Shown: positions 36,878-47,558 of the stretch, in pieces
Layout of the letters: each line of letters begins with the position of its first letter
Position numbering within the stretch: the stretch's first letter is position 1
Assembly (NCBI RefSeq): GCF_030272615.1
Contig: NC_081405.1
Location: 468,398,008-468,462,007 of the forward strand
Reading direction: 5' to 3'
Origin: Cryptomeria japonica
Taxonomy: Eukaryota > Streptophyta > Pinopsida > Cupressales > Cupressaceae
DNA: 64,000 nucleotides
Made by a program: the position numbers and the translations under genes
Notes under the pieces: model-generated
The model's database searches: none
What the model was told of the DNA's origin: nothing
What the model saw: the letters and a program-made list of their open reading frames with translations, nothing else

Positions 36878-38478
36878 ATGGGTGGTAACCTAAACATGAA
36901 CGAGCCTCCAAGATGTGAAAATTGGAAGAGTGAACGAAAGGTCTGGAGAAGGCTCCATAGATACGACTTTACTAACTATATGGAAAAGCTTCACAAAAGC
37001 AGAAATTATGTGTCTTATGGTTTTGCTAAAAGCTGGAGTAACAACAAAGTCACCCTCTTCGGGGAGATTTGGCAAATTGATGAAAACCTGGTTGCAGAGG
37101 TCACGGGTCTTCAGATAGAGGGTATTAAATTCTACAGGGATCGAAAGTATGCAGCTGAAGCTTTCAAAAACTTCCCAAAGTTGGAGGATGAGAAGGGAAA
37201 GCTTGTGAAGAAGGACAACATCTCCTACTACACTCCCCAGCAGGTAAAGCCCTTTTGGCAAAAATTCTAAGGGTTTTAATGGAGTATTTGACTGTGGATG
37301 GAAGATTTACAAAAAATTATAACTATCACTTCGCTATTTTGAACCATTTCCGTCATGGGGCTAAAATTTCCCTGCCTTTCTATTTAGCGTCCTCTCTAAA
37401 TGAGAGTCCTGCAGACCATGCTAAAAAGCCTAACTCTTACCCTTTAGCCCACCAGGGGCTGATACTAAAAATATATGAATATCTAAAGGACAAGGCCAAG
37501 GCAACCAAAGATGACCCCTTGATCACTAACAATCATATCTCTGAGAGCTGCAAAGACTCTGACTCGGATGGGGATCAGCCCAATACCCCTACCCACAAAA
37601 AAAGGAAAGCTGAAATAGAGCATGAGGAAAAGGAGGTGCATTATGATGAGGAAGAGGAAAAGGATAAGGACATTGATACTGAAATGGAGCAAAATAAGGA
37701 TGAGAACAATAGTGAAGGGGAGGAAGGGGGTAACTCTGAAAACCCTCACTCTAACCCTAATGGCTCGGAAAGTGAGAATGCTACTCTGAATCGTAAGGAG
37801 TATGACAACCCTAACTTTGAGGAGACTGAATAGGGCAAGGACTCTATGAACACCATCTTGAACATCGCCCGTAACTGCACTCTGGAATCCTTCAATTTCT
37901 AGAAATGGGTTGTCGAAAACATCACCAGTATGCAAGGTAAGCAAAAGGAGATGGAAGATAAGATTAATAAGTTGATTAAGGATTCTAACTCTGGGAAACA
38001 GAATGAGGATACAGAAAACAGTGAAGCTGAGGAGGAAATGGAGATGGAGGATTGGCTGGAGAAAGATCTGATCAAAGGGGACCTGAAACACTTGGAGGAT
38101 GTTATCAGAACTCTGAAAGAGCAGGTGGAGGAGGACAAAGACAACATCAACACCCGGATCGCCCATAATGAGAAGGCTCTAAAAAGCCTCATGAACCATA
38201 GCCTCCAGGTCCTTAAAGTTTCTTCCCAGAATATGAATGCTTTGGTGGATCATTTGGAAAGGAAAAATCAGGATAAGAACCTGGTAATTATAGAAGACGC
38301 TCCAACCTCCAACCCCACCCACCAAAATCCCAAACGTAGAACTAGGTAGACCAATACTGGGAAGGACACCAAAATGAAAGAGAGCCAGCTAGGACACAAA
38401 AACAATGACCTGAGGGAAGCGGCCAAGGTGATGATGCTCTTGGTTCAGAATGCTGAGGAATCCATTAAGAGTTTTTAA
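36878..38478 (+). pseudogene. LINE ORF3, accessory protein of unknown function
   Basis: This is not a standard L1 gene. ATG 36878 begins a ~530-codon coding region between RNase H and the 3' UTR. The N-terminal half (to ~37500) has FGEIWQIDENLVAEVTGLQ (about 37060-37115) and a histidine-containing hydrophobic block, NYHFAILNHFRHGAKI (about 37318-37365). The remainder is strongly acidic with E/D/K runs (37540-38080) and then a coiled coil (38080-38270). One frame change occurs at ~37255, with TAG stops at 37831, ~37900 and 38347. Codon usage and conserved-looking blocks suggest a real former gene. The first block vaguely recalls ORF2 of 'inner' and plant mobile-domain or plant transposon-protein folds; that is inference only. 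Confidence 0.65.
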
Positions 38479-38655
38479 TTAACTTGTAATGCTGGGCTTG
38501 GGGCCAATTTCTTGCTGGCCTCTTGCTGTCCCTTTCTTTGTTGCTGGTTTTTTTGCTGGTCCTTTGCGGTTGTCTTGTTTTGTTTCCTTCTTGGCTATCT
38601 TTCAAATGTAATTGGGTTTCGGGTCCCTTAACACCTATTTTTACTTAATAAAAAT
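38479..38655 (+). other. LINE 3' UTR and tail
   Basis: This is a T- and G-rich stretch ending GGGTCCCTT ... TTACTTAATAAAAATC. It shares the GGGTTT.GGGTCCCTT ... TAATAAAAA pattern with the mini-LINE tail at 24426-24470, so both were probably recognised by related reverse transcriptases. Confidence 0.75.
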
Positions 38656-39622
38656 CAATTATCAGAAGGCAAAATTCAAAGGGTTTTGTAAAAACTGCAA
38701 TAGATATGGACATAGTATCGAGATGTGTTGGCTTAAGAAAAAGAACTATATGTGGTCTGCACACCGAGAAAATGCTAGAGGTTACCAAAATCACACAGAT
38801 CCTTAGCAACAGTATTCTGCAATACCATGGGATTACAATACAAGGATATGGTGTGAATGTTGTGGAAGATATGGACATATTAGTGCCAACTACTTTATAA
38901 GGTTTAGAATGAACAACCGAAGATCATGAAGAAATCCTGGTATGGCATGTTTTCATTGTCACAAAGTTGGACACTTGGCTAGAGATTGCAGAGATCAACC
39001 TAGAGGAGATATTGAAGAAATAAAAGGCAAATTACAGATGATTTGGAAAAAGAAGGAAATTGTGTCATATGAAGAAAGCACCTTACCTACTGAGTTAGGT
39101 GCACCTATTCCAAATTAATCGGTAAAGGTATGAAGGGACTGCATTCTCTCAAAGGTTAAATCTTAACAGTTCCTATTTCATCATGCACTTAATTCAAAAT
39201 CTGCATAGTTAAAGATGCGTTAGAAAATTTGAAATTTTATCAAGTCTTTTGGAAGCTTGTCTAGTTGATGAATACAGGAAGACTGGCTACTCAGTAAAAA
39301 GCATAGAAAGGAAGCGGTATCGAGTGCATTTAATGTCTTATGACCTAACTGCATGAAGCTCGATAAGGTATATTGTGTACTTACAACTATTGCACGGTCA
39401 TTTTTCACTCACCAAGTTTTCAAGAAAGTAGAGCAAAGCGAATCAAAGGCGATCAAACCACCTCCTGAGCAAATTCAAAGGTATTTACATCAATCACAAC
39501 GCATTGTTAAGCTGGTTTACCGATCATATCAAGTTGTTATTATTTGCTAAGTAGAAAGCATCTGCCATTTGAAAGTCTTCAAACCCTAAGGATCTTTTAT
39601 TAGTATTTACCTGAAATCTGCA

Positions 39623-42600
39623 ATGGCACCGAAGATCCAGAATCCCATTGTTGTTGAGAACATCGAAAAGCCCTCACTGAAATACTCTCTAACTCCCAAA
39701 ATTGTATATGAATCGGATGACAAAACTACATTTTCACTCATTCCGGATAGAGTTTTATTAGTTGAGGATGTGAGATTCTTCACTAAGTGTCGAGTTGAAG
39801 AACTAGGTGATGTTGAGATCAAAGACACATATGATGAACTGTTTACCGATGGTAAAATGGATAGCAAATATGAACACAACATAATCAAGGGATTGACCAA
39901 AGCCCTAACCTATCCCCGTGTATTCAAACCCCAATGGGTTAAGTTTGTTTTAAGCAAAGTTCATGATGACTTCATGTGGCTAGAAGAGAAACCGTTTAAG
40001 ATCACCAAGGAAATCATTCATTTGATCACCGGTTACCCTATTTATGATCATGCCCGAGCTCAGAAAATGATATCACAGAAGGAATTGATCAGTTTAACCG
40101 GAGTAGAATCAGATTGCAGAGTTCTAAAATTGAACAATGTCACTAATGCAGAGCTAAAGTTTGCCATTAGAGTAATAGGTTATTGTTTCTTCCAATCAAC
40201 AAGGGAAAACAGTGTATCCTGTGCAACAGTAGACTTAGCTTATAAAATTGTGAAGAAAGGCATGAAAATTGATTTATGTGAGGTATTATTGAAAAACATG
40301 TTTGAGAATCTCAATACCATAAGGAAGCCAAAGAAGAACAATTTGGCGAACACACTAAAGTTTGGATCACTGTTAATATGCATGTTTTTCTATTTTGAGA
40401 AATTCTTTCCATCAGTCGGTAAATTAGTTTGGGAGCTACATCGACCAATCACCCATCAAATCAATGACTTCATCAAGAAGCTAGGTGACAATTTTAATGA
40501 TATTATGGATGATTATTTCAGCAAGTTTCAAGAGAAGATGCATAACAGGTACCGAATTCCACCCCAGCTAGTGGAGAAATACAAGGATGACATATGTTTT
40601 GAAGTGGACACTGATTACTGCTATGTTAATGCTGTGGAACCGAGAGCTCAATATTTTCCACCTATGGGTTATGAGATTGATTTTGACATCACACAACAAC
40701 AGATAGATGCTTTTCTGACATTACTAAGGCATGCTACCAAGCTAAGGTATGGAACATATGAAGAAGTGAAGGAAAAAGTAAAAATGAGCATTGTAGTACC
40801 CAAGGCTACAAGGAAGGCAACAAAGATGATTAAGACATTAACAGAGAAATTTGGAGAAGGTTCTTCCTCCACACCTGTCAAGGGCACTATAGTAATCACC
40901 AAAGAGGAATCTGAAGCTCAAGAGGTAGCGATAACACTGAGCACCGAATTGCCCTAGGGAAAAGTGTTGAAAAGAAAGAAACAAGATACATCAAAAGTAT
41001 CACCAACTCCTCCTGCAAAGCAACCTAACACAAGAGCATCTACAGCTTCACCGAGTAAGAAAAAAAAAGTGTTGCCACACCCAAGGTAACAAAAACTTAC
41101 AAGAAATCTACTTGGAGACTCATTTTGACCAAAGAGTCTAGTGACATTGAATCTGAAGATGCAAGTAAATTTCAGATTGTCAAGAGCAAAAAGGTAAATG
41201 TACACAGTATTGAAATTTTTTGTGCTAATCTGAAGCAATATGGTGGATTTGGAGCATTCAGATATGTTAAGTGTGAATCCAGATCTGATGATGAAAATGA
41301 CAAATAGAAGAAGCTTTCATCTGCACACTATTGAAATTCTGATTGGCTCCATTGGAATTATCTAAGTCACTTCCAAATGAGTTATATTTGCATATTTACA
41401 ATAGGTGGAAGTATGCTATGGACTTAGAGAAATAGATGAGAGAAAGAAGTCTGGTACATCTTTTCCCAGACATGTCAGTAGATGAGATCACCGAACATCT
41501 GAAGAACTGCCACACAAAATTCCTAGTCAAGCAAAGAGCCTTGAAATTGATGAATGGACTTTACTTGGATGTAGAGAATGAGACCAAGGAAAAATGGTAG
41601 GAAATATTTCACATCAAGAATGCTGGTGAACAAGCTAAAGTTGAAATAGTTGATGTCACTGAGCAAGTTCCTGATATCTCCGAGCAGGACCCTGCTGACA
41701 CTATACAAGTAGATGAGGATATCATGGAAATCGAGGCACCTGAATAGGAAATGATCGAAGGGAATGCATATGCCAAACTGGTATCCAGTGAGTTAGTTTT
41801 GGAGAAAGTTCAGCCCTATCCTCTGGTCACTTAGTCTACTTCAACCGAGGCCCCTCATGATACTGAACAAGGGATAGAAGGTCACAAATCTATAGAAGGA
41901 GAAACCGCTTCTCAGGCCACCAGGGAACAGTCTTCACAAGCTCCTTCTAGCACTGAAAATGTTACATCTGAGACCCCAAGCACTGAAGCATTGAAGGACT
42001 CAACAAAAGGCTACATCATAGGTTAAAAGAACCGACCAAAGTGTTGTCTCTACCGAGCAACCTATCGAGGGTCACCAAGCCTCACAAGCCATTGTTTTAG
42101 TTCAACCGATGAAAGGTAAAGAAAAGAAGATGAAAAAGAATAGTTTCAAATTAGATTTGTCTAAACCAATAGTGTTTCCCAATGTTGATATATCCAAATT
42201 AAAAGGGCAACACTCATTGAATTCAGAGAACTATGCAAAGCCAAAGCTGAACAGGAGAAGCAAATGGCTATTCAAAAGAAAAATAAAGTACTTCAGAAGG
42301 TGAAAGCACTCCTAACCGATATGCTACCTGAAGCTACAGTAACCAAAGATGCAACCATCCACATTCAACTGGATGAACTCCTAACCAAGATAGAGACATT
42401 TGGAGTAGATGCATCCAAATATTTGAGCAAGTTAAAGGACAAGGAGCTCACTGCAAAAATTATTGAAGAGGTATAGAAAGCTATTGTCATTGGCAAAGTT
42501 AAACTTGTCAAATTTATTGTTGAGTTGACCCCTCAACTCAAACACATTCTTTATTTATTTCAGAAACTCTATACATTATCTCTATTCCTTAAGGACATAA

Positions 42601-43004
42601 AAAATAAAACAAAAGCAATTAAGAAAGAGATCACCGATCTCTCTAATAAGTTGACCAGTGAGCCACATTCCATTCAAAATTTTTATACCAAGCTACAACA
42701 ACTCATGGCTCAACAATTGGAACTAAGGAATGAAGAACACAAGATAAGGATGGACATAATGACACTTGAAACATTATTCCTTCCTCATCTTTCATCTGTC
42801 CAAGAGCAGATCAACAAAGCTACCTCCCTATCCACTCAGCAAGAGGGAAGCACCTTAGATGGACTCATCTCACTGTTAGCTGACATTATAGCTCAGAATT
42901 CACTTATGGATAGTGTTAAGGATGCCCTCTCTGCCGCCCTTACTGATGCAAAGACAAAGTACAAATCCATTTTTGACCAGTTGCCACCACTGAATGGTAA
43001 CTAA
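39623..43004 (+). pseudogene. ORF2 of 'inner': large protein of unknown function
   Basis: The first 444 codons (39623-40957) are uninterrupted. They include WVKFVLSKVHDDFMWL, then FKITKEIIHLITGYP (about 39987-40040), then LKFGSLLICMFFYFEKF (about 40360-40405). After a TAG the frame continues, with frame changes near 41090, 41320 and 42240, through a basic and then acidic, Gln/Ser/Thr-rich section. It ends in a coiled-coil region (42525-43004; ELRNEEHKIRMDIMTLE). Full length was ~1100 residues. It has no protease, integrase or RT motif and no signal peptide. ORF2 of 'outer' is a clear homologue. It could be a domesticated-domain accessory or env-position protein (as in Sireviruses) left after pol loss. 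Confidence 0.75.
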
Positions 43005-43338
43005 TTTTAGATGTTTGTCAAAAAGGGGGAGTGAGTATCATATCAAAGTATATAGGGGAATGTAGTATAGAGGGGGAGTACACCGAGCATAAACAGAGTA
43101 TTCAAATGTAGAGTCAATTTTGACCGAGAACAGAGAACAGAGCAGTGAATCGAGCAGTTATCATAGAACATTGATCATCAAGCATGCAAAATCAGAGTTT
43201 TGTACAGTATAGTGATAAGGGGAGTATATATAAATGTACTATTTCATTGACTAATGTATATACTGTCTATTTAGTCAAATTTTGCAAGTATATAGATTTT
43301 TGAGCTATGACTTTGAAAGTAGTTTTATCAAACATCTC

Positions 43339-43389
43339 AACTAATGTCAAAAGGGGAGATTGTTACTACTTATTAAGTTGCCATTAGTT
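43339..43389 (+). promoter_or_regulatory. inverted repeat across PPT/3' LTR junction of 'inner'
   Basis: AACTAATGTCAA (43339-43350) pairs with TTGCCATTAGTT (43378-43389) at 11 of 12 positions. The loop contains the polypurine tract AAAAGGGGAGAT (43349-43360) and the LTR start. Confidence 0.65.
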
Positions 43390-44559
43390 TTATATCCAAA
43401 GTCATTCTATATACTCTAGTCATTTACCTCTACCAAAACATTCAGTCGGTATGCACAGAACAGTCGGTTAAAGAAGAAAGTATTCACAGAGCCCAGTATA
43501 CACCGAGCTGTCTACCGAGTAACATTCCATGTGTACTGAGCAGCAATAATGACACACCGAGTTGATATACACCGAGTGAAATGTTTTACCAAATTCATTG
43601 AACCTAGACACACATGAGGAAATGTGTTACAAGATCGAGGAACAAAGAACCGTTATCACATTGGAAATTTCACTTAAGGATTGTGTATGATTTTGAGGTT
43701 ATTTTACCAATGAAATATTTTGTATGGTTATTCATTCAATAAATCATGTTTGTAAGATCGAAGCAATGAATCAGATCACCGACATAAGAGATCTATTTAT
43801 ACAGCATGGATTGAGATCAGATTGAAGAGAATAAAGTGACAGAGAGAGATATAGAGGTGTATGAAGCAAGACATGTGTGATACATAAGAATGCACTGAGT
43901 GTTATGACTATTACAGAGACACAAAGGTCACCAAGAAGGATTTTAGAGAACAGTCAAAGAATAGAGTAAATAGAAGGGTTTATCGAGTTACTTTATGGGT
44001 TACTGAGGTATGCTATAAGCTAGGTAATCTCATTTTGAGCACATAGAATCTACTATAGCATTCCAGATATAAAGTTGCAGATATTTGTAATGATTTATTG
44101 TAATATTTTGAAGTTGTAAGAGAAACCTTTAACAGGGTAAAAGACTCTAACAAAGTCTATAAATTGTAAAGCCTTTAACCAGGTGCAACATTTAGAATAA
44201 GTGTTGTAAAATCCTTTAGCAAGGTAGATCTAAAGATCTTAATACTCCTAACAGGGTAAGCTATCAGAAATATTTGAATATGTAGCCCTAACCGAGCACT
44301 CTTTATTATTGCAGTAGTGAAGTTGTGGGTGCCATCCCCACCACAATTTTTCTCTCTAACCAAGAGTTTCTGCGTAACCAAAATATATGAGTTATGGAGT
44401 GAATAATGTATGATTGTTATTTATTTGTTTTAGCTTTATGTTATGTTGCAGTAGTTTTTGGTTTATGCATAATAGTGAAGTTATTGTTGTTAAAATGATT
44501 TGAAGTACTGATTCACCCCTCCCCTCTCAGTACATTAGCTTTCCATATTGGGCCTAATA
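43361..44559 (+). repeat. 3' LTR of 'inner'
   Basis: It runs from TGTTACTACT to CCTAATA (the 5' copy ends CCTAACA, one transition). It is 1199 bp long and followed by the target duplication AGAGT. Confidence 0.93.
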
Positions 44560-44564
44560 AGAGT

Positions 44565-46064
44565 GTTAGGTTCCTTTTGTTCCGATTTCTTCTTTGGTGT
44601 GACTTTCTTCTTCTGACCATTGGGTTCTCTCACAACCTGTTGTTTCTTTCTAAGTGTTCTTAATTTCTTTGGTGATGGAGCAGGTATCGGTGAGGGTTTT
44701 CTTTTCTTTCTTTCCACCCTTTTGAATTCAACAGCCTTGTCATTGTCAGAATCAGATGAGGTAGCCATAGGAGAAATATGTGCTACCGGTTGCTGTTCTG
44801 ATTTTGTTTCTTGTTTAGCAACATCTTTCATCAGATCAAGTTTCAACAATCCCTTTTTAACAACTTCAACAAAATTCAAAGCATCTTTTATTACTTTGTC
44901 TCTTTTCTTCCTCTGCTTCTGCATAGTAACATAACTCTCTATAGTTTCTACAGTGCCAAAGATCTTTTTTGTTGGTTCTGGTGGAGCATCTAGGAGTATC
45001 TTGGCATAAGATTCCAAGATGTTTGAATCAACTTCATAACCCATCTCAGTTATCCAGATAGTTCTAGGTCTAATTGCCTCCATCCATACTTCATCTGTTT
45101 TTACAACAAAGCATATCTGTTTGTCATATTTATCAATAATGCTTTGAGGAATCCTTTCCCTTTGCCTCATTTTAGGTTGAAAGTCCTTGAAGCATTCTTT
45201 TACCTTTTTGTCACCATCTGAACCTATGCTGGTAATTGCCTCCTTAATATGTTTTCTAATAGAGATATAATAGGAAAAGTCCTTGTGTCCAATACAGGGA
45301 ATCTCCTTTGAGAAATATAGCATTAAGCATACAATCAAATTTCCAAACTTGAATGTTCCCTTCTTATTACCTTTAATTTTATCCAAATTTTCTCACAGTT
45401 CATCTTTCAGCCATTCACAGATGTCAATTTAAGCATTATTCATAATCATCTCATAGGCACTATGAATGCATAAACTTGAAACAAAATTTAGCCTATTTGT
45501 ATGAGCCACCTTATATCCAATAACCATACTAGCATATTTGACTTTGTAATCAGTTATATCGCTAACCCTAAGTGATCTGTTATCTGATGTTGTGCCGGTT
45601 AAGTTCATAACCTCTTTGTTTGGAATTTTCTTTTTCTTCTCAGGCCTAGTGTCGGTAGAAGGTAAACCAGTAACAACCTTAATTGCTTCCTTAGTGATTT
45701 TGAAAACTGAGTCTAGCCATAAAAATTCATCGTGAACTCTGCTAAGAACATAACGAGCAATCTCATCTGAAAATCCAGGCATGTAAAGGATGTGTTCTAG
45801 TTTGACTATACCTTGTTTGTCAGTGATAACATTCATGAACATGTTCTTTAAATCCTTGGACACTAAATCTTCAATGTTACAGTGAATGTATGCCCTAGGG
45901 TCTTCAGCAAATGCGACTCCCTTCAAAATTTTTGAAAATGCACCAATGGAGTCATCCAACTTTGCTATCTTAGGGATTATCTTGAAGATAGGTCTAGGAC
46001 GCTTGATATTTTCCATAATAGTAGGGTTTGCAATGAACTCAGTAATAAAGGATGAAGAAGCCAT
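44565..46064 (-). pseudogene. ORF2 of 'outer', N-terminal part
   Basis: This is homologous to ORF2 of 'inner' by matching blocks in the same order: IARYVLSRVHDEFLWL, then FKITKEAIKVVTGLP (about 45710-45665), then FKFGNLIVCLMLYFSKE (about 45355-45305), then IPQSIIDKYDKQICFVV. One frame runs from ATG 46064 with a stop near 45429 and another near 45390. The tail is basic (KKLRTLRKKQQVV, PKKKSEQK), suggesting nucleic-acid or nuclear contact. It is cut by insertion of 'inner' at AGAGT and resumes in frame at 28616. The biochemical role is unknown. Confidence 0.75.
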
Positions 46065-46378
46065 TTTGTAAGATAAATACCTTTGATTGTCGAATGCAAG
46101 TGAAAACCTTGGATGCCCTGAAAAACCTTTGCTACTTCACCTCTAGAATGCCGGTGCTTAACTTTCATGCTCTTCAAATGCTTGAATGCTTGGTGAGTCA
46201 AAATGAGAAATTCAAGTGCTTTATAACCAAAAAGTTAACTTACAACTGCAATAAATGCTTCGCCGGTGAAGTGAATATTCAACATATCTGCTGGTAAAGA
46301 AGAAATATGACTTCTTACCACCAACTGAGGGTAAATGCATGATCTTCAATTAGTTGCCTTACCCCTAAGGATTATTCC

Positions 46379-47532
46379 TTAGTTAGATGAAGAATCTTTT
46401 GCCGGTGCAGGATTGCTCTGTTCTGCCAGCGCAGAGACAGATTCATCATTCCTCTGATCTCTCTTCTTGACCCATTGTTTAGTGAATTCTTGCTTGATTT
46501 CATTCACCTTTTCATTTCCTTTGTCATTCGATCCTATGTTATTCATTGGTACACTCTTACTTCTGCAAAATCTTGCAATATGCCCAATCTTGTTGCATAC
46601 ATAACAGGTTACATTGTTTCTTTGAATAGCTTTTCCATAACCTTGACCAGTTTGAGTTCTGCATTGATTAGATAGATGTCCAAATCTACCACAAACATAG
46701 CATTTCACATTCATTCTATAATTTTCTGAGTTATGACCATTTTTATTGCATTTGGAACATTGACCAGTGGGTAAGTTTGTATTATGAATATTCCTAAATC
46801 TACATTGATTTGCTCTATGACCAAATTTGTTGCAATTAAAACATTTCCCATTGAATTTATTATCATTAGGTTGCCTTATGGGTTTGCTATGATCATGATT
46901 GTTTGCAGTTCCAGAACTTTCTCCATGATCAAATCCAAGTCCAACTATTTCTCCATCAGGTTTTTGACTTTTTAGCATATCATCAAGCTTGTCTGAACTC
47001 TTCTTGAATTTGTCTTTGTATTCATTTGCAGTGACCAACTCACTTTCCAAAGTACTAACTTGTCTCATAAGTTCTTCTTTGTCATGTTGCATGTGAATCA
47101 AATCTGTTTTAAGCATATCATTTTCATAACTAAGCCTTAGAGATTCATCTGATCTTTCATTAAGTGTTCTGGCCAAATCTTCCTCATTCCTCTTTCTATC
47201 TTCAATATCCTTACATAGTCTCATGGTTAAATCTTGCATATCATTCCTCATGTTACTGTTCTCTTGTCTCAGTTTCTCTGCAATATCTCTGAGAGTTTCC
47301 TTTTCTTCATCATCTTGGTTTTGCAGTTGAACATGTAATTATTGTTTCTTGCTATGAACATATTTTCTTGAAGTGCTTTGATGAATTCCCTAAAAGATTT
47401 GAGTTCATCTTCCAGTTTGATATTCTTCAATTTTCCTGCATCAAAATCTTCAAAAGCTCCATCCAACTGTTGTCTCAAACTTTCCATTGGTACCAGTTTC
47501 AAAATCTTCCTCAAGCTATTAGGCTTCTGCAA
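46379..47532 (-). pseudogene. Gag of 'outer' with five zinc knuckles
   Basis: This is a nucleocapsid-like RNA-binding protein. The N-terminal segment (47532-47269) is helical. The frame changes near 47260 and continues in a coiled coil (47251-46950), then five knuckles at about 46860-46555: CFNCNKFGHRANQC, CSKCNKNGHNSENY (last Cys lost), CYVCGRFGHLSNQC, CYVCNKIGHIARFC and related spacing. It ends at 46379. Five knuckles are more than the one or two of ordinary Copia Gag. A ~300-bp non-coding gap separates it from ORF2 at 46064. Confidence 0.75.
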
Positions 47533-47543
47533 ATAAAGGACAA

Positions 47544-47556
47544 GGCTCTGATACCA
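47544..47556 (-). other. primer binding site of 'outer', tRNA-iMet type
   Basis: The minus strand reads TGGTATCAGAGCC two bases inside the LTR end at 47559. It is identical to the sites of the gag-only and Copia elements. Confidence 0.9.
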
Positions 47557-47558
47557 AT

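Larger units (their letters stand above)
30775..38655 (+). mobile_element. full-length L1-type LINE with three ORFs
   Basis: This non-LTR retrotransposon sits in gag of 'inner'. The order is ORF1 (DUF4283 RNA-binding), ORF2 (endonuclease, RT, zf-RVT, RNase H), then an unusual ORF3 and a 3' UTR ending GGGTTTCGGGTCCCTT ... TTAATAAAAATC. The 3' end near 38650 is clear from the return of gag sequence. The 5' end is only approximate (30775-30860), and I found no convincing target-site duplication. Confidence 0.85.
29882..39118 (+). pseudogene. Gag of 'inner', split by a LINE
   Basis: This is a nucleocapsid-type protein that would package element RNA. From ATG 29882 the frame encodes a long coiled coil with at least five internal stops (TAG at four Gln-like sites and one TAA), then shifts frame near 30320. 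The first zinc knuckles are ICNYCGNQGHTANLC (about 30617-30662) and a damaged second one with GHKSNQC (about 30735-30755). The L1-type LINE interrupts it. The rest resumes at ~38655 with CKNCNRYGHSIEMC, a damaged CECCGRYGHISANY and CFHCHKVGHLARDC, and ends at TAA 39116-39118. So five knuckles were present, matching the five in Gag of 'outer'. Confidence 0.75.
28623..44559 (+). mobile_element. 'inner': pol-less LTR retrotransposon, gag + ORF2
   Basis: It is inserted within ORF2 of 'outer' and flanked by the 5-bp duplication AGAGT (28618-28622 and 44560-44564). It has LTRs of ~1.2 kb, a primer site with one mismatch, a gag with several zinc knuckles (split by a LINE), a long ORF2 and a polypurine tract. 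No pol motifs are present. Without the LINE it is ~8 kb. ORF2 and gag are related to those of 'outer', but the LTRs are not obviously alike, so these are two subfamilies of one lineage. Confidence 0.88.

Noticed and set aside
36501-36893. Open frame between RNase H and ORF3 of the LINE
   Set aside because: It overlaps the RNase H end in another frame and shows no motif; it looks like a shadow frame and spacer.
30660-38680. Target-site duplication for the full LINE (AATCAGAAAAGG near 30665 against TATCAGAAGGCA near 38657)
   Set aside because: The match is short and imperfect, and the left copy lies inside the zinc-knuckle coding part rather than at the LINE start.
29882-43004. UAG recoding or readthrough as an explanation for the many in-frame TAGs
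   Set aside because: The TAGs occur together with frameshifts and some TAA/TGA stops and at CHG sites. Decay by methylated-cytosine deamination explains them without recoding.
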